Assembly: GCA_003427395.1 (NCBI GenBank) | Contig: BFEA01000026.1 | Span: 5,549,618 to 5,587,348, forward strand | Source: Chara braunii | Lineage: Eukaryota > Streptophyta > Charophyceae > Charales > Characeae | DNA: 37,731 bases | Direction of reading: 5' to 3' | Program-made: the position numbers and the translations under genes | Notes under the pieces: model-generated | Databases searched by the model: none | Told to the model about the DNA's origin: nothing | What the model saw: only the letters and a program-made list of their open reading frames with translations | In this document: positions 20,552 to 29,849 of the stretch, one piece after another | Position numbering within the stretch: position 1 is the stretch's first letter | Layout of the letters: each line of letters begins with the position of its first letter

Positions 20552-20857
20552 GAGGACCAACAGCCTAGGTCAGTTGGTAAGGCATGCAAGTGGTATTCAG
20601 GAGGTCTTGGGTTCAATCCCCATTGGCCTCATGTACCTTCCTGGGCAAGCTTGGCGCCTGCCACCTAGAGATTTTGCACATTTTGAGAGTGCTGTGGCGA
20701 TGCCCTCTTTATACGGGGAAAAGGGAAAACGAAGTCCCAAGTCCGTTGGGACCATACATAGAAGATTACCATCGCCTCTGCCCAAGAATGACACGCCAGA
20801 TAGAATCTGTCTGAACATGGATAGGGTCCGATAATGAATAAATAAAATAAAAACCCT
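20552..20857 (+). mobile_element. tRNA-derived SINE
   Basis: The head has a Pol III box A (TAGGTCAGTTGG, 20566-20577) and box B (GGTTCAATCCC, 20610-20620). GAGGACCAA pairs with TTGGCCTC like an acceptor stem with one bulge, and the D stem GCCT/AGGC is perfect, but no proper anticodon arm forms, so it is not a working tRNA gene. A tRNA-unrelated body of about 220 bp follows and ends in AATAAATAAAATAAAAA. The tail resembles that of the U6 retrocopy, suggesting the same LINE partner. Target duplication was not found with confidence. Confidence 0.85.
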
Positions 20858-21055
20858 ATTATGGTCACACTACCGGCTGCAGATTGATATCCGATACATC
20901 CAACCACGATCTTCGAGTACGAGTACACTGAGGTGCCAACTGGGCGCGAAACAAGGGCCGGCTCCTTTTTTTTCTCTTACGAGGGCCTGATTCGTTCTAC
21001 CCCAGCGCTTTTGGTCTGTTATCGTGGTTGGCGTTGCATATAACCAGTTGTGTTA

Positions 21056-21177
21056 GGGCCTGGCTGCACTACTCTCGAAATGTGCAAAACGAGAGTGAAT
21101 CTTCTGCTCGAACATGGAAAGATACATCACCATGAGTTTTGTCTTTTGTGCATTTCGAGATTAGTGCAGGGAGGCCC
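21056..21177. mobile_element. Tourist-like MITE, 122 bp, TTA target duplication
   Basis: Left end GGGCCTGGCTGCACTACTCT, right end (reverse complement) GGGCCTCCCTGCACTAATCT; the inverted repeats continue through CGAAATG[TC]. TTA flanks both sides (21053-21055 and 21178-21180). A TTA duplication and GGGCC terminus fit PIF/Harbinger-type elements. Confidence 0.85.
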
Positions 21178-21180
21178 TTA

Positions 21181-21277
21181 GGGCCAGATCCCACCAGCCC
21201 CTATTGTTCATTTCTGACCGTTCATCTTCGTAATCCGGGGTCAAAAATTAATAATCCAGGGCAGTGGGATCTGACTC
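21181..21277. mobile_element. Tourist-like MITE, 97 bp, near-complete foldback
   Basis: Left GGGCCAGATCCCACCAGCCC, right (reverse complement) GAGTCAGATCCCACTGCCCT; similarity of the arms continues to TTCTGACC/TTTTGACC so nearly the whole element is palindromic. TTA flanks it at 21178-21180, shared with the previous element, and 21278-21280. Confidence 0.8.
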
Positions 21278-21374
21278 TTAGTTTTGTGTGCAAGTCTTGT
21301 CGTACAGGCCCAGACTGAAGTTGTCCACAGTGCCTTGATCATTCCGACGGGGCTGCCCCCCTTTATTATTGTAC

Positions 21375-21461
21375 GGGACGCCGGGCCCGGTTTCCAGCAG
21401 ATTGCGTGATCCAGCCTTGGGCACTGGGCCCGTTTTATATTTAAAAAAAGAAAAAAAAATC
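21375..21461 (+). mobile_element. Short retroposon 3'-tail repeat, copy T8
   Basis: GGGACGCCGGGCCCGGTTTC and CAGCAG are recognisable, the second hairpin is replaced, and an A-rich tail occurs at 21443-21461. It abuts the oppositely oriented tail of LINE 7, so two A-rich tails meet head-on. Confidence 0.6.
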
Positions 21462-21462
21462 T

Positions 21463-22406
21463 TCTTTTTTTATTTATTTTTTTTGGGAAAAAGCGAGGAA
21501 TCCATTAATATAAGATTGAGGCCGGGAATTCCTCACAAACAACCCGGAGCAAAATCGGCACCTGCTGAAGTCCCTCTCAGGACTCAGCTTCCTACCCTGG
21601 GGCTATCCCCAACAACTCAGTTATTACTTAAGACCAATACCAACACACAGAGCAACCAACAAAAAAAGGAAAACAGACACCTTTATCCAACTAGCTATAT
21701 TACTGTTTACCTTCTTGGTTTTTCCGACATTCCCATTCCTTACCGTTAAGCTCCTACAGCTAAGCTACCACTAGCCTACCCGGGGTTACACCCCTGAATC
21801 ACCTCTGCCTATCTCGGCAGAGAGGAGCTCTGTCCTTCTACTTCCTGGACACTCTCTGGGTCCCACTGCCCTCTTGTATCCTACTGCGGATACTAACCGA
21901 GTGCGCCTGGTATGTACCTTAAACTACCTCGAAGCATCCTAACTCAGGAGCCAGTCTGCAAAGCAGAGCTTCCCCTCTATGCTAATTGAGACCAAGTAGC
22001 TTCCCTGTCCCCAAGTCTCTGAGAACCACCTTCGTCCCCCTGCTCTGTTGTGTCCAGATGAGGCCTTCCTCTTCCAATCGGCTGCAATCGTCCGTCGAAT
22101 CATTAATTTGAAGGTTGACTTGATCTCCGGATCTGACATTATTTTCCTTTCGAACCGCGTACGATTCCTTTCCGACCAAATCACCCAGAACCCCACAGCT
22201 CTGAAGGCTTGGGCCACATACCCCCATCCTCTGTTTCCCTGAAGCCTGTCCGGGAGACCCCCTAACAGAACCCAGACTCTGTCCCATTTCAACACATTCC
22301 CTGTCCAGCCCTCCGATTGCTTTGCCCACCACTCCCATATCCTTCTGGAGGCTGGACAGTCCCACCAGATATGTGGGGTCGATTTGAAGGACCAATGCAA
22401 TGCAAA
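21463..22406 (-). mobile_element. LINE 7: 3' fragment of a second L1-type family
   Basis: The minus strand encodes the second half of the zf-RVT zinc site (PHIWWDCPASRRIWEWW), then FWVIWSERNRTRFERK and the C-terminal region (frame 21939-22544). A 3' untranslated region with TATATTAATGGATTCC and an A-rich tail at 21463-21485 follows. The ORF as listed fuses an upstream poly-Lys stretch, which is really the A-rich tail of LINE 6. Confidence 0.85.
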
Positions 22407-22612
22407 TCTTCTTTTTTTCCCTTTGCGTTTCTCTTTTTTTCCTTTTTTTAAATAGAGTCCAGGGTGTTGTAGAGGCCACGGTTGCACTGAGCAGACGAGG
22501 CTACCTCCCATCCCATCCTCGCATCTCAACCATCTTTCCCTCAAGCATGACTGTGGCCAGCTGATTGTCTCGAGCCCATGTTGCCAGATACCATCGCAGT
22601 CCTGTCCGGGAG

Positions 22613-22910
22613 GTGCCGCTTGCAGCTCGGCGCGACCAATCCACGATGATCAGCATTCTGATGAAAGCCTTGATCTATTTTTGGAGGGTTGAATCTGCAC
22701 TCCATTTGTTCTCGATGAAGATGCTATTGCGACCACTCCAAATTACCCAGAGGAGGACCGAGTGCCGCTTGCAGCTCTGCGCGACCAATCCACGATGATC
22801 AGCATACTGATGAAAGCCTTGATCTGTTCTTGGAGGGTTGAATCTGCACTCCATTTGTTCTCGAAGAAGATGCTGTTGCGATCACCCCCAATTACCCAGA
22901 GGAGGACCGA
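22613..22910 (-). repeat. 149-bp tandem duplication in LINE 6 C-terminus
   Basis: Units 22613-22761 and 22762-22910 differ at 9 of 149 positions by hand count (94% identical). The period is not divisible by three, so the duplication shifts the frame and occurred in, or killed, the coding sequence. Confidence 0.95.
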
Positions 22911-23098
22911 GCAGATGACTTGAGCGACATAGCCTCTTCCAGAGGCCCTCTAGCAGGTGTTGGGGATCTGGCCCCCTAGGGCCCAAGCTTTGCTCCAAAC
23001 GAGAGCGTTGTCCACAAAGCCGTACCAATGGTGAGCCCACCATTGCCAGATTCAATGTGAGGCTGGGCAGGACCTTACAAGATGTGACATGTGACAAA

Positions 23099-23554
23099 GG
23101 GCGTCGTTAGACACTCCTTGGGGACATGAAATCCACAAGGACGCGCTCGTTCCACCTGTCCCACAAGGAAAATTCCTTGTGGCATCCTTGTGGCCCCAGC
23201 CATTTCTTCCTTGTGCCCAAGGGACCTCGCGGCCATTTCTTCCTTGTGCCCAAGGGACCTCACGAGGTCCCTTGGGCACAAGGAATCCGCGTTTCACGGG
23301 GAGGAGAGGGCACACGGGTAGATAGACGTTACAGCTGAGAATCTGGATCGTGGCGGCACCCTATTGGCTGAAGGCCTGAAGCACAACTGTTTTTTTTTTT
23401 TCTTTTCTTTTCTTTTTTCTGACATCGGTCTTAGGAAATGTCCTCGGGCGACGTCCCCGAGGACAGGTGGAACGAAGAGCCCAAATTCCCTTACGAGCCA
23501 CAAGGAGAATTCCTTGCGGCGCAAGGAACTCGTAAGGAGTGTCTAACGAGGCCC
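23099..23554. mobile_element. Palindrome-rich non-autonomous DNA element, 456 bp
   Basis: Terminal inverted repeats: GGGCGTCGTTAGACACTCCT on the left, GGGCCTCGTTAGACACTCCT as reverse complement of the right end (one difference). AAA flanks both ends (23096-23098 and 23555-23557). Inside are a perfect 22-bp inverted repeat with 2-nt spacer (23240-23261 / 23264-23285), a 33-bp direct repeat (from 23201), CCACAAGGAA-AA-TTCCTTGTGG (23161-23182), and CCTTACGAG/CTCGTAAGG (23489-23497 / 23529-23537) enclosing another hairpin. Conceptual removal of it and one AAA joins the LINE zf-RVT codons into EETLSHV. Confidence 0.82.
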
Positions 23555-25038
23555 AAAGTCTCTTCCGCTCGTCCCCGGCATCTGAGACATTTGGTGGAGA
23601 TATCTGTGCCTTTCTCAAAGAGCCACTCGGACGATGGGATAATAGAGCGGGTCAGCATCCACAGCAGAGATGCACATTTGAAAGACGGCTCTGTTGGATA
23701 AGCAACAGTCTGGGTTAGCTTCTGGATGCTTCTTTTTCTTCTTTGTTTTTGAAGAAAAAAACCTTCGTAAGCCCTCTGTCTCGGCGGTGGTGAGAGAACC
23801 GCCAGGATTGAGGTTTTACCTGTCGGGCTGCTGCGACCTCGTTCGTCTTCTATAGGAGGAACCACCTACCCTGCCTGCTTGTGAATTCGCACAGGTGGAT
23901 TGGAGTGCCATCTTCTCCTCGCCATGCTCCAATAAGTGGGTCTAGGCGCATGTGTCTGAAGGGGATCCCCTGTAGTAATAATTTGTGAACTTGCGACCCT
24001 TCACAGAGACACTTGTTCGGATGCGAACCACCTCCAGAGCCTGGTAATTGGGCAGGCAGGCAGATCTCTCGTATCTGTGTGAGGCGTCGCTTGAAGGAAA
24101 GCATCCGACTTGGCTGGGTCGGCCACTCCTGTGCCCTGAGAAGGCTGTCTGTGACAACCAGCTTCTGAGCCTGCGCCATCTTCCGGGCCCCTTCTCTCTC
24201 TCTTTTTCTTTTCGAATCTTGCTCAGCCTAACAAGGCCCCTCTCTGTTTCGATTAAAGGTGCCTTGCTGAGACCCGTGTCTCCAGTCTCATTGATTCTTG
24301 AAATTATGTTTTCATAATTTGGGAAATGCATGGGAATTGCGAGCGCGTTAGTAAGCGCGCTAGGAATTTGGCCCGACAGTTAGAAATTCCGAAATAAACG
24401 GAACCTGACGTGTCCTTTTTGTGCATGAATCTTCTTGACTACATCGCGGAAAACTCTGGGAATTTGGTGGGAATACGAATGGATGTGGGACTGCCTTTTC
24501 CCGCGCCTACTTTGCGCGCGCATATGGTGATTTCAATTTTTGAATTAGCATAGGACTTAGGAATATGTAACTGTTTTGGTGCCTCTTTTTGCATTTGTGA
24601 TCGGCGCCATACAAGCGAGCTTCCCCCTTTCTGCTCCCCTCGCCATCTTCGACGCTCCCTCCGCACCCACGCTCCCTCTTCCTCTGTAACCGTTTTTCCC
24701 TCTCTCTCTTTCTTTCTCCCCCCCTCCCCCCTCTCGCCTCGCCTTTTCTCTTTCTTGATCATCTGAATCTTGGATCCGTTTCGCGCTATCATGCGCACCC
24801 TTCTTCCTCCCACTTTGAATCCTGCGCCCAAGAACCCGGTCAATCCTCTCTTCACTTCGTCCAGCCAAAGAGAAGAGTCGTGTAAGAGGGAACTCCTATT
24901 ACGCGACGACTCTAATTGGCTACGATCGGACTCAGAAGGATCAACATGGTTTTCGCCGGGCGATTATCCCCAAGTCCTCCCTCAACCTTCCCTGAATCAA
25001 TCTCCATCCTCCCTCGTACCTACCTCCCTTCCCGCAAC

Positions 25039-25045
25039 TATAAAT
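25039..25045 (+). promoter_or_regulatory. TATA box in arm A
   Basis: TATAAAT within GCAACTATAAATTCCGC. The same block with TATAAAA is kept in arm B. A pyrimidine-rich ATCTCTCTCAACTC follows at roughly +30, as expected at a plant transcription start. Confidence 0.5.
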
Positions 25046-25798
25046 TCCGCAAGCGTGCCCGCAATTATCTCTCTCAACTCGTCTGCCAACTTCTGGGAAG
25101 CCGTGGCTAGATGGTATGTGTGAAGCGCGATTCGAAAAGTCCCGACGGGCTGATTGTAGCCTGGCTGGCGGTGCGCCTGATCACCACGACGGGCTGTGGG
25201 ATCCGGGCAGGCCGTGCCGAGACTAAGTTGGCGGGGTGATGATCGCAGTGGTGGAAGGTGGCACGTGACGGTAGGGATCGTCAATGTATACGCGGGTAGT
25301 AATCGGAGTTGAATGGATGAATGACCCGGGGCTATAGTGGAACTTCACGACGGATGCGCCTCCTTGTCTCAAATCTATTCCTTTGGAGCGAGTTCAGTTC
25401 GGCGGCAGTTAGGCCGGAAACTCTTTTTCACCATCGGATCTTGGTGTAATTTTCATCTATATTGTCTGCTCCGCGTCTTTTCCTCCCTACCTCCTCTCTC
25501 TCCCTCGATGACATGAACGATTATGAATGTTTGTTGATCTATTGCACATAAAGGATGAGATGGTTGTTTTGTCTGACGCTTAATTAGCCCTGGGAATGGC
25601 AAGGCAGGGGTGCACAACACACGGAGAACTGAGGGTTGTGTGGCTGCCATTTTCACACCTTCCTTGATAAATGTTTGTGGGACATGAATGAGAATGCCTG
25701 GATGGTGTCATTGCCTGGCGAACTTGTCTCCGACTAGATCATAGGATCGTTGTGATTGACACGTGGAATGCATGCTAGATAGGATTTCGTTGTTGCCA

Positions 25799-25999
25799 TG
25801 TGGACCGATTGTCCCAAGCCAACTAGGCGCCGGCCTCCCGCATCCCCGCCACGCCCCTTCCCGTATAACGAGAAGAGGACACGTGTATGCGAGTGAGACG
25901 TACGAGAAGCCGTCGCCAAGATCGGCGGAAGATACTACTTCCCTCCTGAAACCCGATGCTCTGGATTTGTGAGTGCTAGGGTGCTGATAAGAGCAGACA
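25799..25999 (+). pseudogene. Unknown protein fragment, arm A copy
   Basis: From ATGTGGACC the frame reads MWTDCPKPTRRRPP, meets a TGA after CE, then continues EAVAKIGGRYYFPPETRC and SGFVSARVLI. The arm B copy reads EAIVKIGGCYYFPPETRC with LGFVGAGLVI and has no stop. Over 28 codons (25916-25999) the two copies differ at 14 third, 7 first and 2 second positions, the pattern of past protein selection. Family unknown. The TGA and lack of the downstream part suggest this copy is broken, or that an exon begins near 25916. Confidence 0.55.
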
Positions 26000-26169
26000 C
26001 CTCTAACTCCCCCTTGCGATTGAGTGGAACGCTCGCCTCGTTCTCTTTATTCTACCCGCCCTCTGCCTTCTCTCCATTTCAACTACGAGTCTTGCATCTT
26101 CTCTCATGTCTCGTTGCTTCCTTCCACCCTTCTCCCATGTTGCTGTGTAACTACTCTTTGATGAACTAT

Positions 26170-29100
26170 TGGATCACCAAAAATGGAATGGCATAACGCC
26201 TATCTCTGGTTCCTTGATGCTCTTATTTTTTGGCTGCGTGTGCTTAGGATTTTTGCAGAAGTATCCTATGGAACTCTTCGTTATGCTATAGCTAAGACCA
26301 GAAGGGATGACGGACATCGATGTCCTAGAAACTCTAGACGTTACCCTCCCTGTTGATCCTGAGTTCTTTCTTCTTTTTTCTCTCTTCAATTATTCTGATA
26401 CCCTCACTGCCATTAAATGTGAGGCGAGATGTGCAACGTAGTTACCATAATCTAGCCATTTCCCTCCATTCTACTTGGGTCATCCTGCCAACTCTTTCCC
26501 CCCCAAGCAATTATGCGCAGAAGGAATAAATTTCCTTGGCTATGTCTACTTTTTGTGAGAGAATTTTCATTTTTTCCTGAAATATTTTCCATTGTACTCT
26601 TATTTCTGTTTCAATAAATTGTTTGATTGTGTCTACGACTTCCCCTTCCTCCATCTTGGCCCCGTCCTGGTAAAAAACACACCTTCTTAACCACAATGTC
26701 CAGATCATTGCCTTCTAGTTATGGAGAAAAGGTTGCTGGCAAGGCGGGATGCATGTGGCCTTTTCCACTCACCTAACAGAAGAGTTTCTCATTTTCATGG
26801 CCACTCCTCATTGGTGCCCAGTTGTGACCAAATCCGGTCCCATCATCGCCACAGTAGGAGTGGCCCCGGACATTGGAGAAAAATATGTTATATTGTCTCG
26901 CATATTCTTCGGCTCGGAAACCCTGCATTACAGAATTTGCACCATGGGAGTGCCTCCCCCCTCTGCTCCAGGTTCGTCCCGTCCATAATCCAGTTGTTGG
27001 TGGGGAGGCATCTGCGACTGATTTGCCACTGTAGGGAGACGAACTTTGCGGGTTTCTCTTTCACCCCTCTAAACCACAACAGTCCTCTAACTTGGTCCCT
27101 GTGTAGGCCAACGTGTTTCTGCCACATGTCTCCTACCCCTGCTTGAACATCCACCCGGGGCCTGATCATCCTGTAAGTGGATTTAATTGACAATTCAGAG
27201 AGTTGAATTGCTTTCCCATTTCGTCCCCTTAGCCATTGCCATTCCAGAGGGTCCAGGGCTAAACCGGACGGGGGGACTTCTGGTAGGTAAGCACGCCATT
27301 GGGTTCTCCCCTCATTATAAGTCTGCAAAACCCAGATCCGGTAGAGGTTGGTTTTCTCATGCCACTGGACCGAGTCTGCGTGGTATGAGACCAGGTTGTC
27401 GTCTTCTCTTCTTTCAAATAGATTGACTACTGCCCCTTCCGGTCTAACCTGAAGTCATCTACCCTTACTGCTACCCAATCTGTTTCTGTAATATCGAACC
27501 TTTTCTCAGGGTCACCACCCAGGCTAGGGGGATTGAAAATATTAATTGTTCCAGAGCGTCCGTCAGCTTGCGAGCGTGGCGCAGACAAAGTCTTAGTTGT
27601 TGGGCCGTTTTCTAGTCTTTGGTTACCTCATCCCATATGTCCCCCACTCGAAGGATCCCCTGGCTGACCTATGAAGCCCAGCGGGGGCTGAGCTACCGAA
27701 AACCTGTCCTTGCCTGTCCGTGATTGCCCTGTTCCCAAATAGTGGTTGGCGTAGGATCTCCTCCCTCCGGTCTGGGGTGGGTCTACCAAGGATCGACAAC
27801 CTCCTCCAATTTTTGATTAGGTCAATCCAGAGCTTATATTTTGTCAGGTCTTGTCTAGCCGCTCCTCTATCCCCCTCCTCTCGTGAACACGAACTGGCTC
27901 GAGGGATAAACCAATACCGGTCCTCAAGCCATGTGAGTGGGTTCACTATATTAACGGTTTTAGGCTAAAGTCTGCAGATTTGTTCCATTGCCAGATCCCG
28001 CCGCGGAGGGTTTATTCCGACAATCAGTCTTTTGATCCTTGGATTGATAGCGCGGTGGTTTGTAGAGAGGGGTCCAACAAGCCCAATTCTCCCCTGGTTT
28101 TGGGCTGGATCAGCTTATCCCACGCCACCCTGTTAATCACGTTTTGTTGCTCGTGATTCCCTCACAAGAGAAATGCAACCATGTGCTTTTTGAGGCACCT
28201 GATGCTACTCTTCCCTAGGTGCTAGAGGGCCAATTTATACCACATGGATGCTAACACCACATTATGAATGATTAACGCTCTCCCAAAATGGATGTGTTTT
28301 TATTTCCCCATTTCTACATTTTTTCCAGAGTCGGTCTAGTAATCCATTCGTCATTGTCTGTTGGTGGTCCCTGCGCTGAAAGTACCACCCCCAAGACTCT
28401 AATTTGTTCCTCCAGGGGCCTCCAGTCTACTTTGGGCTGTTATGGGGGGCGAACACCACGGAAGTGGATCTATTAGGGTAAACCGGTCCATCAGGGCTTG
28501 AATTTCAACCATATTATTGTAGGTGACCTCGACTACTATTGTAAGGTCCTCCGCAAACATGGAATAGACTGGTATGGCTTCTTTTGGAATGCCTGCCAAG
28601 CGAAGCCTGAAGATTTTTTTGTTAGTTTTCAAATGAGTTGCCAACGCTTTCATTACCACGAGGAAAAGGAAGGGAGCTACTGGGTCACCTTGCTGCATGG
28701 AGCGCTGCAATTTGATTTTTGGCGCCAAGAACTCATTCACTTGCACCCGTGTGGCCGCATTGTGGTGGAGTATCATAATCCAGTCCCAAAATTCCGCACC
28801 AAACTTCATTTTCTGCAGGCATTTGTCCAAGAATTCCCACTCTACGTGGTCGTAGTTTTTTTCGAAATCGATAAACACTATGGGGGCATGACCGCGTTTT
28901 GTCGCGACTGTCTTGATAGCTTGATCAATTCATTAACCAATAGCACGTTGTCCTGGATATTCCTGTTGCGCATAAACCCCGTTTGTGTGGGGTGGATTAT
29001 CTCCTCCGGGATAGGTATCATCCTATTGGCCATCGCCTTGACCACCAATTTATAAACCACGTAAAAAGGGTGATCGGTCGACAATTCTATATGTTCATTT

Positions 29101-29790
29101 TATCCTTTTTTTTGTACAGCAGGGTGAGGATCCCCTGACCTGCAAACTCCCCCATGTCTCGTAAGACCTTTACCTGTCTATAGTATTTCATCAACTTCTT
29201 CAACATGGGAGACCAAATCTTCTCCCATAACTCCTTAGGGAGCCCATCCACCCCTGGGGTTTTGTCTTCCTCCATCTGCAGGAGAACATTCTAGATTTCT
29301 TCCTTTCGTAGCGGTTTATCCAGTATCTCCTGATGCTCGTCGGATACTCTTTCGAAGAGGGGGGTTAGAAAGTCCATAATTTTACCTTCTATCATCTGCT
29401 TTGATTCCCCGATTAGTCCACTATATCGAATTGTTCCCCCAAATCGTGGATGAATGTTGTTTGGATCTCTGTGGGTATGTGTTTGAATTCGACCCAGTAA
29501 TGCGCCTCCATCATGTGGGTCCTCTTCTACTCTAGGCTTTGTTGTAAGGGGGTCCAAGGGTATATGCGAACCTCCGATCTATCACACCTGAGCTTCCTCT
29601 AGCTATCTACTGTCTGTTTATATGTCTCATGGAAGCATAAAATCGTGAAGACGGTGGATGGGACCGGTTGGATCAGGAAGTCGTCTTGCACTCCCTCCGG
29701 GCAACCTTTGAGGGATGCTAGCCGCTTGCCAATCCACTTGATTTTATCATTAGTGGATTTGTTGGCAGCATCATCGTGGAGAGGAACTCT
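26170..29790 (-). mobile_element. LINE 3: internally deleted L1-type relic
   Basis: Minus strand, 5' truncated within ORF1 (STNDKIKWIGKRLAS, 29599-29802). At about 29416 ORF1 jumps directly to the pre-RT linker (GLIGESKQMIEGK), removing the zinc knuckle, the rest of ORF1 and any endonuclease. The RT follows: EEDKTPGVDGLPKELWEK, FIDFEKNYDHVEWEFL (motif A), RSMQQGDPVAPFLF (motif B) and MFAEDL (motif C; the first catalytic Asp is Glu). Then thumb, WQWLRGRNGKAIQLSE, zf-RVT (PWCKFC ... HIFLQCPGA) and the C-terminal RRCVFYQDGAKMEE. The C-terminal extension GGERVGRMTQVEW matches LINE 1. Dead copy. Confidence 0.85.
28399..28878 (-). pseudogene. LINE 3 reverse transcriptase palm fragment
   Basis: A 159-codon open stretch holding motifs A, B and C of a non-LTR reverse transcriptase. 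Motif A keeps its catalytic Asp. In motif C the usual F/YADD is FAED, a conservative change expected to abolish polymerisation. After AL-MDRF the frame leaves homology with LINE 1 (which continues HRLSDMKVNCGE), showing a frameshift or small deletion. Confidence 0.85.
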
Positions 29791-29849
29791 TGTTGCCGAC
29801 ACTTTCCCGGTCCCCTCTCCTTGCTCTAAGCACTATCTCAAACGACGCC

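Larger units (their letters stand above)
22407..24245 (-). mobile_element. LINE 6: 3' part of an L1-type element, interrupted by a DNA element
   Basis: From the minus strand: a linker block (GAWRGEDGTPIHLCEF, about 23890-23940), the first half of zf-RVT (CLRCRGRAEET, about 23560-23600), a 456-bp insertion, the second half (LVRSCPASH, IWQWW, about 23040-23075), the GGDRNSIFFENKWSAD C-terminal block duplicated in tandem, and WYLATWARDNQLATV up to a TAG. It ends in an A/G-rich tail (22407-22450). It lies directly upstream of LINE 7's remaining part, either inserted into it or joined to it. Several frameshifts; dead. Confidence 0.82.
24290..26000 (+). repeat. Arm A of a diverged inverted duplication
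   Basis: Aligns in order with the minus strand of 36153-34055. Matching blocks include GCGCGTTAGTAAGCGCGCTAG (TCTTAGCAAGCGCGCTAG in B), CCTGACGTGTC, GGAAAACTC, GCGCCATACAAGCGAGCTTC (GCGCCATGCATGCAAGCTTC), the CT-rich leader near 24640-24760, GCAACTATAAA, CACCCCGCCAACTT (minus strand of A), GGCGAACTTGT and the coding block at its inner end. It is a duplicated gene region or a very long terminal inverted repeat; which is not decided. Confidence 0.75.

Noticed and set aside
20552-20630. A functional tRNA gene
   Set aside because: Box A and box B and a near-complete acceptor stem exist, but no proper anticodon stem-loop forms and a SINE body with A-rich tail follows.
21939-22544. A single 201-residue protein
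   Set aside because: Its Lys-rich N-terminal part is the A-rich tail of LINE 6 read through into the LINE 7 C-terminus.
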